This document shows positions 1-10,280 of a DNA stretch of 64,000 bases, piece after piece; position 1 is the first letter of the stretch; the number at the start of each line of letters is the position of its first letter. A program made the translations under genes and the position numbers. A model generated the notes under the pieces. That model searched no databases and was not told where the DNA came from. It saw nothing but the letters and a program-made list of their open reading frames with translations. Origin of the DNA: Trichomonas vaginalis G3 (lineage: Eukaryota > Parabasalia > Trichomonadida > Trichomonadidae); NCBI RefSeq assembly GCF_026262505.1, contig NC_067206.1:22087896-22151895 (forward strand), read 5' to 3'.

Positions 1-412
1 TGTATCTTTTGGAATTGCAGTGGTATATTCAGGAAAGTTAACTATAGATAGTTGTTGCTTTTCCGATAATAGTGTTTCATACCTGATCTATTCATCCCAC
101 AGTGTAAATGTCATTTTGAAAAACTCGATTTTCATAGATAATCAAATACGTTATCTTGCTTATGCAGATTCTGGAAATGGTGGCAGTGGAAATACTTATT
201 CTAAGATATACATTCAAAACTGCTACTTTGATGATACAAAAACTTCTGTTTCTTCAGTATCTGGAGCTTATATTTCAAAAGATAATGCGAATAATAGTTC
301 ATTGAAAAATGAAATCATGAAAGAAATTGGTAGTTACTTGCACACCCCGCCTATAACTCATGGTCAATTCATATATCAATTAAAATTAAGAAGAGCTCGT
401 GCTAAGTTCTAA
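1..412 (+). CDS. 3' end of a beta-helix surface-type protein (partial)
   Basis: The reading frame is open from base 2 to a TAA at 410-412 and has no ATG near the window start, so this is the C-terminal part of a longer gene. The protein shows short repeats of the form 'x-I-x-x-C-x-F-x-D-N' (SCCFSDNS, KNSIFIDN, IQNCYFDD) spaced about 20-30 residues apart. This is the ladder typical of right-handed parallel beta-helix proteins, including the large Pmp-like surface family of T. vaginalis. The tail is basic and I see no membrane span before the stop. Family membership is inferred from the repeat pattern only. A similar but different N-terminal piece lies at 4498. Confidence 0.55.
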   Translation, partial: VSFGIAVVYSGKLTIDSCCFSDNSVSYLIYSSHSVNVILKNSIFIDNQIRYLAYADSGNGGSGNTYSKIYIQNCYFDDTKTSVSSVSGAYISKDNANNSSLKNEIMKEIGSYLHTPPITHGQFIYQLKLRRARAKF

Positions 413-865
413 TCATTGTCTCAAAGCAATATCAACTCATTGATTTAATTTGATATCTTTTTGAAATCATTATTAATTATATTTAAATGCTTTTCCTTTC
501 AAACCTAATTTAAAAACTTTATTTCCATAAAAATCTACTGCCATGGATGCTTTATTCCATCAAATAAAAAAATTCAAAATTATAAAATATTTTGTATTTA
601 CGCATATAGATGATATTTATGACAAATTATTATGGAATTTCAAATGGTAATCCATTTTATAATTATCATCGAGGGGGGCACAAACTTGCCCAGTGAAGTG
701 AAGTGAAAAGTGACATGTTTACATGTCAGAAATGTAAAGTGTCAGATTTGAAACAAAAAATGGATTAATTTATTATTATATGATAGAGAGATTTGGTAAG
801 TTACTATCAAATTTGTAAGTAAGGGGAAAAAAAGTAAGAAAGAAAAAATTTTAAAAAATAAAAAG

Positions 866-1032
866 CCACTCGCTTCGCTCGCGGTTGACAAAAAGAACAA
901 ATTCGAAAAATAATTGTATGAAATTACGAAACTAAGCCACTCGCTTCGCTCGCGGCTTAAGAAAAGAACAGATTCGAAAAAAGATTGTATGAAATTACGA
1001 AACTAAGCCGCGAGCGAAGCGAGCGGCTTAAG
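866..1032. repeat. Palindromic GC-rich repeats in both orientations
   Basis: A GC-rich motif, CACTCGCTTCGCTCGCGG, occurs at about 867 and 935 in one orientation and as its reverse complement near 1007. Each is followed or preceded by a near-copy of 'aaaagaacaNattcgaaaaa...gtatgaaattacgaaactaa'. The motif can fold (GCCGC...GCGGC around GAGCGAAGCGA). It stands out sharply from the AT-rich surroundings. No coding potential. Confidence 0.75.
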
Positions 1033-1085
1033 TAAACAACATATTTCAGATTATCGATACTAAAAATTTTTTTATTTTATGACAT

Positions 1086-2213
1086 TTTTTTGCATTTTTT
1101 TTAAGGGTGCACACGAGAGGATCATGTAAACTTCAGAATTTAGAACCTTATTTTTAGGCATTATCTTGGCTACCTATTTAGGCTCGAAAAGCAAAAAATA
1201 TCAAAAAATACAACTTGACTCCATTATGACCCTTTCATGGAGGTAGTTTTTATCCGCTAGTATTTTCCCTTTGAATCTCTTTACAATTCGAAATCAAATT
1301 CAAATCTCAGTAAAAGAAAGGAAGAATCGACTTACTACGGTTGTAATACGAATAAATACATATATTTAATTATTTTTATTTACATAATAATTGTTTGAAG
1401 CTCATATTCCAACAAATTTTTAAATAAAAACATTAAAATGTTGAAAATGTTCATATATTTTAATAGGGTTTTGGCACTTTATTGAGGAATTACTACATAC
1501 ATAGTCGAACTGAACTTGATATTTTGAAATTTAAATTATTTATCAAAATTAAAATTTAACTTGAAATTTATAATTATTTAGTCATATTTTGCATAATTCT
1601 AAGTAGATTTTGTAAAAAATCAAGAAAGAAAAATTTTAACGTGCTTTATTTTTTCTTTTTTATAATAATACATATTATTATATAATTAACATATTCATAA
1701 TGTTTCACCCTTTCAAAAATATAATCCTCCTCCTCTCAAATAAACGTACATACGGGTGGCCTTTTTTTTCAAAAAATTAAAATTTGAAATTTTGGGCTCA
1801 AATATTAGAGATTTTTTCAACCTTCAACGATATATGTTGTCTATATCAGACCTCCTTTCTTTTTGATACTTAACATTGTTCCTAAATCTTAGCCGTTAAG
1901 GCTGTTCTGAAAATATTTTTTTTTCGAAAAAATTCGAAAAAAATTCTTAAAATTCAAAAATCCCTTAATTCCTGAGGATTTTGGAAAAAAAGTTTTTACA
2001 TGAACATGTGTATATTATATGAAGTATATTGATAAGGTAAAAATCAAATTTTATTGCATATTCATCGAGAAAATAAACTAACGAATCCCTCAAAATTGAG
2101 AGGGTAATCCTCCTCCTCTCAAATAAACGTACATACGGGTGCACCCTTAAGAAGCTAAATTCTGAAGTTTTCATGATCCTCTCGTGTGCACCCTTAAAAA
2201 AATGCAAAAAAAT
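1086..2213. repeat. Nested inverted repeat with ~58-bp arms inside the Mutator-like element
   Basis: Bases 1086-1142 (TTTTTTTGCATT, then TTAAGGGTGCACACGAGAGG, then TTCAGAATTTAG) recur inverted at 2154-2213 with few differences. In addition, a 36-bp direct repeat (aatcctcctcctctc...acatacgggtg) lies at 1723-1758 and 2106-2141. The second copy runs straight into GCACCCTTAA, a mirror of the arm. This looks like a second small element, or its relics, inserted in the larger one. No open reading frame of note. Confidence 0.6.
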
Positions 2214-2504
2214 TGAATACTTTACTGGCTGGGCAAATTTGTCGCCGCCCCATTATCATCAAATGTGAAATACAAAAATTTTGATACCAGCATTTTTGAT
2301 ACATGGAATAGTTAGAATCAGAACAGAGTATATTGTTTTATATATTTGTTGATTCTATAATCTCATTTGTATGATAATTTCAAAATTCAATTTCTTTTCT
2401 CGAAAAGTTCAAATATTTTCTCAATTTGAACTTTGTAAATGAATTGGATGTTGATATTTCTTTATAAGCTTATAACATCGTATGTGAAAAACAGAAAACT
2501 TTAA

Positions 2505-3737
2505 TGGACCTTATTCGAATAAAAAAGTTTATTTGGATTAACCGGCTGTAATTCGAATAAAGTCCATATGTAATTATGATTACTTTTGTAATTAGGAATA
2601 ATTGAGTTTCTCGGAATTGAAAATTGAATGGAAATTCCAACCTTAATTCGTAATTCCAACCTTAATTCCTTAGTAATCAATTCAATTTCAATTCGAATAA
2701 AGAAGGTCTTATTCCAACTGAAAACAATAATAGGAATTTGGAATAAACTCAATTATAAGAATTAGGAATAGGAATATCGAATTACGAATATTGGATTGAT
2801 TATAGGAATAAAGGTAGGGGGAAAATTTAGGAGAAAAAAGGTTGTGCCTTCAACAGAATGACATTGCCTTCAATTCTGGTGTATGAGGTTAATTTTCAAT
2901 GATGCTTCACCCCAGTGATCGGAAATTTGAATGGAAGTCAGCTTTAATTCTTATATCAATAAAATTCAATGATCTTATCATCTGCAATATGAAGAGCTGT
3001 TATTCCAGCAATATCTTTCTCATTGAAATTTACACTATGAAAAAAAAATTCAACTCTTTCTTTATTATAATTCCATGCTGCCTAATGAAGAGCAGTTCTT
3101 CCTTCTTCATCTTTTTCATTGATATTTGCACCATGGTGCAGAAGAAACTAAATTAATAATTCTTTATTATTTTGTGCTGCAGTATGAAGAGCAGTTCCTC
3201 CAAAGTGATCCCTTTGATTGATATTTGCTCCAAAGGAGAAAAATATATACAAAGTGATGGAATATCAAACATCACTGAAAAAGCAAAACTTTATGTTAAT
3301 ATTACAAGTTTGATCGGAATAGATAAAAATGATTCAAGATTATTATCAGGATTAGACTAAAAAATCATCCTTCATGATTAATATGATCATTTTAAATAAG
3401 GAACCTAATTAATCTGCTATTTTATTTAGTCAATTCCTTAATCCATTTCCTAATTCCATTTTGGAAATGAATATTCCTAATTCTTATAATTGAGTTTATT
3501 CCAAATTCCTATTATTGTTTTCAGTTGGAATAAGACCTTCTTTATTCGAATTGAAATTGAATTGATTACTAAGGAATTAAGGTTGGAATTACGAATTAAG
3601 GTTGGAATTTCCATTCAATTTTCAATTCCGAGAAACTCAATTATTCCTAATTACAAAAGTAATCATAATTACATATGGACTTTATTCGAATTACAGCCGG
3701 TTAATCCAAATAAACTTTTTTATTCGAATAAGGTCCA
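2505..3737. mobile_element. Long-TIR element (~267-bp arms) carrying host gene DNA
   Basis: Bases 2505-2772 and 3471-3737 are essentially perfect inverted copies, both beginning TGGACCTTATTCGAATA when read inward. The frames seen in the arms are identical in both and are by-products of the repeat. The 700-bp core contains ankyrin-repeat coding sequence (separate entry) and no transposase. I could not find a convincing target-site duplication. The form (long TIRs around a captured host gene piece) is that of a gene-capturing non-autonomous DNA transposon such as a Pack-MULE. Confidence 0.7.
2889..3290 (-). pseudogene. Ankyrin-repeat protein fragment (TvAnk-type)
   Basis: Read on the minus strand, the core of the long-TIR element encodes at least three ankyrin repeats with the consensus 'GANINxxDxxGxTALHxAA': HFGGTALHTAAQNN, GANINEKDEEGRTALH, and NEKDIAGITALHIADD. 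In-frame stops occur (after NNKELLI, and after the second TALH), and the spacing between repeats breaks frame near the last one. It is therefore a dead host gene piece. It has no N-terminus and no C-terminus within the element. Ankyrin proteins form one of the largest host families in T. vaginalis. Confidence 0.75.
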
Positions 3738-3837
3738 ATGAATTTTTGAAAAAAAAGTCTCATCACACTTTTCAATGCTCGATTTTTAAAAACTGTTTAA
3801 AAATGGAGCTTATATTGAAATAGTGTAGAGACTAAAA

Positions 3838-3901
3838 ATTACCACAGACTATTTCAGAGGATTGAGTTGCCACTCAATCCTCTGAAAAGTCTGAGGTAAT
3901 T
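3838..3901. repeat. Near-perfect 64-bp hairpin
   Basis: The sequence 'attacc-acagactatttcagaggattgagt' is followed, after a 4-base loop TGCC, by its near-perfect complement ending in 'ggtaat'. Arms are about 28 bp with two or three mismatches. It could be a MITE relic or a hairpin RNA source. No gene overlaps it. Confidence 0.7.
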
Positions 3902-4497
3902 TGCAAAATTAACTTGGGAAAGAGCGAACAAAATATGCTATCCTATATTTTTAGATATTTCACATATATTCAAACATGACAAATTGCTACTGATACAACT
4001 TGCTTTCAGAAGATACAGGTATCAAAACGATTTTCGATGTCTAAATTGTTGAGCATTTATACGAAGATATAGATACTATAAATTTGAAACCTTCTTCTGA
4101 TGCAAAATTTTGAAATATTGATAGTCAAGTTTAGTTCGTTGGTTTTAGAATCACCTTAGAAAATTCTCTTTTACTAAGAAAAGAGATCTTGCTTGATTAA
4201 GAGTAAGATTTTTATGATAAAAATACTCTTAAATCTATTGTATATAGGAAATAATTGTATCATGTATTTCAGTATAAATATTTATTGATTTGAACGAATC
4301 GGCTAATATTCAGAAAAATTGAGATAGAAAAATATTTTCAATAATTTACAAAATAGATTGAAATAAAATGTCATCGTGGTAATTCAAGAAAATAAGTCTT
4401 TTATTGTATGCTAAAACTTTCGAATAAAATCATAAAAATTTAATTCATTGAAAAAAATTACTCTCAGCAATGATTTTGTTTATTTATTTTTAGTATT
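3902..4497. other. AT-rich intergenic stretch, upstream of the beta-helix gene
   Basis: I see no coding region or repeat here. A TCATT pentamer at about 4445 fits the T. vaginalis initiator consensus TCA-Y-W and lies about 50 bp before the ATG at 4498. That is somewhat farther than the usual 5-20 nt host leader, so its use as the start site is uncertain. Confidence 0.3.
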
Positions 4498-5127
4498 ATG
4501 AATCTGTTCTCATGCATATTGTTGACAATACCTTGGGTCAAGGCATTTCTTGTTCGAAGTCCATCTATAACACATAAATCGTGGTTTGAATTTTATCAAA
4601 ATGAGCAGAAGACTAAAATAAATCAAGCAGAATTCAATGATTATTCATACACATCAGATGCATCATATTATCTAAAGAATTTAATAGTTAAGCACCTGAC
4701 AAAAAACGCAATTAACATTGAAGACAAATCTAACGTTAAAATTTTAGTAGAGACTTGTTCATTTTCAGATATCGTTACTAGTATACCTGCAATTTTTGGT
4801 CAGGTAAACTGGAAAGATACAAAGGCAGGTGCAATTTGGTTTGAATCCTCAAACAGTCAATGTGTTATAAACAAATGCTCTGCTGATACATGCTATAACA
4901 AACTAAATCCTTCTTATTACTATCTTGATGGCGCTAATTTTGCAAACTTTCGTTCAACTAGCAATAAAATTTTATCGACAACAATTCAATCATGTGCCCC
5001 AGATTATTATGGTGTCAATGCTTTTAGATCACGAGACTCATCCGGAAATTACACAGGTCTTAACATAAGTAGCTGTAAATCAAGTAACTTGAAATGTAAG
5101 TCTCGGACGAAAGTAAGTCTGACTTGA
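4498..5127 (+). pseudogene. Secreted beta-helix surface-type protein, N-terminal part only
   Basis: The first ~17 residues (MNLFSCILLTIPWVKAF) form a plausible signal peptide. The body then shows beta-helix rungs with 'x-C-x-F-S-D' and 'C-V-I-N-K-C-S-A-D' patterns, related in style to the fragment at 1-412. Within roughly 200 codons the frame runs into the 35-bp satellite that begins at 5091 and stops there, with no continuation of the rung pattern beyond the satellite. Members of this family usually run to many hundreds of residues, so only the 5' end survives. The ATG is chosen because it opens the signal peptide. Confidence 0.55.
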
Positions 5128-5790
5128 AATGTAAGTCTCGGACGAAAGTAAGTCTGACTTGAAATGTAAGTCTCGGACGAAAGTAAGTCTGACTTGAAAT
5201 GTAAGTCTCGGACGAAAGTAAGTCTGACTTGAAATGTAAGTCTCGGACGAAAGTAAGTCTGACTTGAAATGTAAGTCTCGGACGAAAGTAAGTCTGACTT
5301 GAAATGTAAGTCTCGGACGAAAGTAAGTCTGACTTGAAATGTAAGTCTCGGACGAAAGTAAGTCTGACTTGAAATGTAAGTCTCGGACGAAAGTAAGTCT
5401 GACTTGAAATGTAAGTCTCGGACGAAAGTAAGTCTGACTTGAAATGTAAGTCTCGGACGAAAGTAAGTCTGACTTGAAATGTAAGTCTCGGACGAAAGTA
5501 AGTCTGACTTGAAATGTAAGTCTCGGACGAAAGTAAGTCTGACTTGAAATGTAAGTCTCGGACGAAAGTAAGTCTGACTTGAAATGTAAGTCTCGGACGA
5601 AAGTAAGTCTGACTTGAAATGTAAGTCTCGGACGAAAGTAAGTCTGACTTGAAATGTAAGTCTCGGACGAAAGTAAGTCTGACTTGAAATGTAAGTCTCG
5701 GACGAAAGTAAGTCTGACTTGAAATGTAAGTCTCGGACGAAAGTAAGTCTGACTTGAAATGTAAGTCTCGGACGAAAGTAAGTATGGCTT
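5091..5790. repeat. 35-bp satellite, 20 tandem units
   Basis: The unit reads GAAATGTAAGTCTC-GGACGAAAGTAAGTC-TGACTT (35 bp) and repeats head to tail 20 times. Units are visually identical until the last (5756-5790), which has a few changes. There are no spacers between units. The length is not a multiple of three, so successive units shift frame and cannot encode one repeated peptide. Each unit itself contains an internal half-repeat GTAAGTCT. Confidence 0.95.
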
Positions 5791-6015
5791 GAAATGGAAG
5801 TCTGATTCTAAATGTAAGTTATAGACTAAAGTAAGTCTGATTCTAAATATAAGTCTGATATAAGATAAGTTTGTAACTAAAATTAAGTCTTATTCCAAAA
5901 GCAAATTTAATTGTATAATAAGTCTGGATCTAGAGTAAGCCTTAGTCTACAGCTATTCTGTGTCAAAAATAAGTCACGAACCATAGTAAGTTTCGGACTA
6001 GAGTATGTCTGTAAT
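5791..6015. repeat. Decayed edge of the 35-bp satellite
   Basis: Beyond the homogeneous block, the motif 'aGTAAGTCTg' continues at irregular spacing with increasing substitutions (for example near 5811, 5836, 5885, 5934 and 5990). It fades out near 6015. A uniform core and a degenerate flank fit a satellite homogenised by unequal exchange. No gene. Confidence 0.6.
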
Positions 6016-6299
6016 TCGAATCATTCATATTCTTCAATTATCCCGCCAAAAAAATTATCGTCTTTTTATCATACCATAGTTTTTATCAATCTCGTTCTAC
6101 TAAAAAACCTTTATATTGGTGATTTCTTTGTTAAACCCGTATTTTTTCATGTGAATCTTATTGTATAAACTCTAAAAGTTCAATTTCCGGTCGAAAAAAA
6201 CTTGAAAACAATTTGTATTCGACGAGTTAAAGAGCTCTATTTATTCTAAATTTTCCAAAAAAATTAGATTTCGTTTTTTCGCTTCAAAAAATGTTGTTT
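6016..6299. other. AT-rich intergenic stretch
   Basis: I see nothing supportable here. Short open frames on both strands have no recognisable composition or start context. Confidence 0.3.
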
Positions 6300-6301
6300 T
6301 A

Positions 6302-6337
6302 GGGTTGTTAGATTCCCGACGATAGGTGTCTTGGAAG
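6302..6337. mobile_element. Isolated terminus of the TA-flanked element
   Basis: After a TA dinucleotide at 6300-6301, the 36 bases GGGTTGTTAGATTCCCGACG...GTCTTGGAAG match, inverted, the inner terminus of the large element at 7821-8946 (bases 8911-8946). Similarity stops abruptly after CTTGGAAG. This is either a solo end or a much shortened relative of that element. Confidence 0.55.
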
Positions 6338-6918
6338 TATAGATCCGTATTTTTCCCAAGTGAGCGGGGTATCTCTAATCCCAGCCCTATCATCCTCCCA
6401 GTGTCAGTTTTTAATATAAAATCCAAAATTTTTTTAAAAATAAAAATTTCGAGAAATTTTTCTAGTTTTTTTTTCTTTGATTTCAATAATTCAAAATAAA
6501 TTTTGGAGTAAAAAGACACTATTTAATGAAATTCATATGAGTGAATGTGGATAAATACTCTCAAAACATACAATTTATATATTTTTTCTTTATATTATCA
6601 ACTAATTAGTGATAATTTTTTTGAATCAGATTTTTTTCATTAAAAATATAATATATAACGCAATAATGATGTACACATACGCATCTACACATCAAAATAT
6701 AAAGTTTGTTTTGGTCTGGGCACCCCAACCCAAAATTCTAAAAAAATGAATAAAATTGAATACTTGGGGCTGGGATACCCAGCCCGAAACCGAATTGAAT
6801 TTTTTGAATTAAAGAATATATTTACGTATTTATAATATATATGTGATGTTTATAAAAAATACTAAATTTTTGTAAAAAAATTCAATTTATTCAAAACGTA
6901 TATTAAGTGATCACTTCA
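6338..6918. other. Intergenic stretch with two G-rich palindromic motifs
   Basis: Mostly featureless AT-rich DNA. Two GC-rich spots stand out. One is GGTCTGGGCACCCCAACCC near 6713. The other, near 6769, is GGGCTGGGATACCCAGCCC, a clear inverted repeat with a short loop. No gene is seen. Confidence 0.4.
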
Positions 6919-7703
6919 TTAGTAGGATCAGCGATCCTACTAAATGGTGAGAATGCCACTAGCTAAAAAGGGAGTCCTTGGAGCTCTTGATCTCTTGTCA
7001 GTAGAGTCCATAATAAGGCATGGCATCTACTGATTAGAGATCAGAGCAATCCTACCTTACCTTCAGGAGCTACAAAGCTCCTAATCGTTACGAGAGGGAG
7101 CCTTGGAGCTCCTGAAGCTCATCAGCAGAGGATATTTACCATTTGGGCCTCTTTTGATGAAAGATGCGAAGCCCATCTACGAACCAGGAGCTCCAAAGCT
7201 CCTATTCCTTACGAAAGGGAGCTCTGGAGCTTCTGAAACTCCTCCTATTATAAAATAGGACAGTTTTCTTCTGAGGCTTCTCATCAAATCTAAGACTTCA
7301 GAAGAAAGCTGTCCTATCCGTGTATACTTACATTCTGATGGACTACAAGTGTACAACTTTAAGGCAGAGATTATCCGAGGCCTCTCATCAAATGAGGGAC
7401 CTCGGATAATCTCTGCCTTAAGTAGTCAAATAGCTTTTCTGACTATTCAGGGACAAGAGAACAAGAGTTGGAATACTCTAAGGCAAGGTTCTTTCGAAAT
7501 CTCTCATCGAATGAGAGACTTCAGAAGGACCTTGCCAAATCCTTGAACACAGATATCCTTGGAACCGAGCTAGGACCAAGGAGAAGTAGTGTACTATAGC
7601 GCACGATGGCAATCTCGGAAATACTTATATTGCCACATGCACAATATCTATTCAGCCTGACTCCTATATACAAGAAGTCAGGCAGAATAGATATTGTGCA
7701 TAT
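6919..7703. repeat. Array of at least five hairpin-forming inverted repeats
   Basis: Successive hairpins are: 6918-6944 (GTAGGATC/GATCCTAC); 7255-7318 (ATAGGACAG...CTGTCCTAT with TTTCTTCTGA/TCAGAAGAAA); 7357-7422 (a 22-bp perfect stem AAGGCAGAGATTATCCGAGG); 7482-7536 (GGCAAGGT...ACCTTGCC); and 7637-7703 (TGCACAATATCTATTC stem). Three loops share a core TCTCATCRAATGAGA-like sequence. Between 6970 and 7250 are repeated AGGAGCTCCAAAGCTCCT/GGAGCTCTGGAGCTTC modules. No protein-coding signal is seen. Confidence 0.75.
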
Positions 7704-7818
7704 GATTTGCAGAACTCTCATATATATAAATTTTTGTTATCCCAAAAAGGTGACACTTTGGGTGTATCGTCCATCCCAGGGATGCAAAATTCACATCACC
7801 TTGTATCTATACTTGGAA

Positions 7819-10032
7819 TAGGGTTGTTAAAAATATCAAAAATTAGCGTTTTGAAGACACCATGGTGTCTTATAATTTTCCCTTCCTTATTGGCGTGTAG
7901 AAATAAATGCGCCAATAGATTGAATAAGAAGAATTGTTTTTCTCTTAATGAACTTTAATCCTTTTGATATAAGAATATTAAAAACATTAATATAATTTCG
8001 ATTTCGGAAATTAAATTTCCAAATTTTTTGTCGATTTCGGAAATAACAGGATCCCGCATCCAACACGCAACAACAAAACACAAAACACACTTTTTGGTTC
8101 TTTCATCGTTTTAATCGTATTTTATGTAATACATGATTTGGATAAATTTTACAAAAATAGAACCTATATTATATTCTTTTCAAAGATTCTTGCAAATCAT
8201 CAAAAATAATTGTATTTTAATAAACGATCAAATTATCCTTTCATTATTTTAAACTTAAATTAGTTTTTATGATTGACTAAAGCAATCATATTTATTCATC
8301 ATTAAATAAACAAAAAAATAATATTTGAGAGTTATTTCAAAAAAAAACACATTGAATTTATTAATTTGTCTCAATTTCAGTATTATAAATTTTTATAATT
8401 TCAATATTTTGAAATACACTTTTTAATATTTCAATATTTATGATATTTCAATGTATTAAGTGGTCTCAAATTGAGCTTCTCAAATATAAGTTGGCCTATT
8501 CAAATAATAAAATTAAATAATATTTAAAATAATAAATAAAAGTGATTGAGGTCATAGCAAAACGGCTGTTTCAGTCATTAATTCTTAAAAATAAAAAGGG
8601 TAAAAACTAAATGCAATGGGTAAAATTCAATAGTGTCTGTGCTATCGTTCAATTTGAAGGTGTCTTTTGAAACCGCAAGACACATTGAATTTTTGAATAG
8701 TGTATTATGGTTTGACAGACACCAATGAAAAAAATAAAATGATATTTATTTTAAATATATAAGATCATTATATAAAATATAAATATTTTATCGTTTTATT
8801 TTCTTGTTTTATTTTCTTGTTTTAGAAATGTTTTTTATTGAAAAATCATTAAAACTAACTCCAAACTAAAATTTTTGATTTAAAGACACTATGATGACAC
8901 CAGGCAAATCTTCCAAGACACCTATCGTCGGGAATCTAACAACCCTACTTGGAAGATTTGCCTGGTGTCATCATACTGTCTTTAAATCAAAAATTTTATT
9001 TTGGAGTTAGTTTTATTGATTTTTCAATAAAAAACATTTCTAAAACAAGAAAATAAAACGATAAAATATTTATATTTTATATAAGGATCTTATATATTTA
9101 AAATAAATATCATTTTATTTTTTTCATTGGTGTCTGTCAAACCATAATACACTATTCAAAAATTCAATGTGTCTTGCGGTTTCAAAAGACACCTTCAAAT
9201 TGAACGATAGCACAGACACTATTGAATTTTACCCATTGCATTTAGTTTTTACCCTTTTTATTTTTAAGAATTAATGACTGAAACAGCCGTTTTCCTATGA
9301 CCTCAATCACTTTTATTTATTATTTTAAATATTATTTAATTTTATTATTTGAATAGGCCAACTTATATTTGAGAAGCTCAATTTGAGACTACTTAATACA
9401 TTGAAATATCATAAATATTGAAATATTAAAAAGTGTATTTCAAAATATTGAAATTATAAAAATTTATAATACTGAAATTGAGACAAATTAATAAATTCAA
9501 TGTGTTTTTTTTTGAAATAACTCTCAAATATTATTTTTTGTTTATTTAATGATGAATAAATATGATTGCTTTAGTCAATCATAAAAACTAATTTAAGTTT
9601 AAAATAATGAAAGGATAATTTGATCGTTTATTAAAATACAATTATTTTTGATGATTTGCAAGAATCTTTGAAAAGAATATAATATAGGTTCTATTTTTGT
9701 AAAATTTATCCAAATCATGTATTACATAAATTACGATTAAAACGATGAAAGAACCAAAAAGTGTGTTTTGTGTTTTGTTGTTGCGTGTTGGATGCGGGAT
9801 CCTGTTATTTCCGAAATCGACAAAAAATTTGGAAATTTAATTTCCGAAATCGAAATTATATTAATGTTTTTAATATTCTTATATCAAAAGGATTAAAGTT
9901 CATTAAGAGAAAAACAATTCTTCTTATTCAATCTATTGGCGCATTTATTTCTACACGCCAATAAGGAAGGGAAAATTATAAGACACCATGGTGTCTTCAA
10001 AACGCTAATTTTTGATATTTTTAACAACCCTA
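7819..10032. mobile_element. Inverted pair of a ~1.1-kb TA-flanked DNA element
   Basis: Bases 7818-8917 and 8948-10033 are near-perfect inverted copies. The left unit (7821-8946) begins GGGTTGTTA and ends TAACAACCC, flanked by TA on both sides, as in Tc1/mariner-like insertions. The right unit is an inverted copy lacking the last ~30 bases at the centre, and it ends TAACAACCC-TA at 10030-10032. Both arms contain the same small Cys-rich frame (about 67 codons), which I regard as incidental. No transposase is visible, so the unit is non-autonomous. Confidence 0.7.
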
Positions 10033-10280
10033 TGTTGTTTTAAGTTTTAAAATTTGTAATTCAAAATTTTTTTTGGAAAGATTTACGATTTTTTAATACT
10101 GCGAATGAGTTTTATTTTACATACTCTATTGATAAATCATATTTTTGTCGAGATATAACTTTTTTTTAAAAAAATTATATGCAAAGAGTGTTATAGAATT
10201 CTAGAAGGTATAGTGCATAATTTGAAGTATACTATCAAATAAAGAAATTTTACAGTTTTTTAGTTTTATTTAGATGTACG
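10033..10280. other. Intergenic stretch without recognised features
   Basis: AT-rich DNA between the inverted element and the possible retroelement relic. Nothing else is supportable. Confidence 0.3.

Larger units (their letters stand above)
671..2251. mobile_element. Non-autonomous Mutator-like DNA transposon, 23-bp TIRs, 9-bp TSD
   Basis: The left end (671-693) and the reverse complement of the right end (2229-2251) are both 23 bases. They share a core ACAAA-Y-TTGCCCAG plus G-rich outer bases, with about 6 mismatches. Immediately outside both ends lies the same 9-mer ATTATCATC (662-670 and 2252-2260), a target-site duplication. TIRs with a 9-bp duplication fit Mutator-like elements, which are known in T. 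vaginalis. No transposase frame is visible in the 1.58 kb, so this is a non-autonomous copy. It carries internal repeats described separately. Confidence 0.7.

Noticed and set aside
2501-2752. 83-aa protein (also at 3490-3741)
   Set aside because: Encoded by the terminal inverted repeats of the long-TIR element, in both copies. No independent coding evidence.
5091-5790. CRISPR array
   Set aside because: The 35-bp units are directly adjacent with no unique spacers and no cas genes are present. It is a simple satellite in eukaryotic DNA.
7887-8090. Cys-rich ~67-aa protein (also at 9761-9964)
   Set aside because: The frame is identical in both arms of the inverted element and has no start context or family. 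It is a by-product of the repeat.
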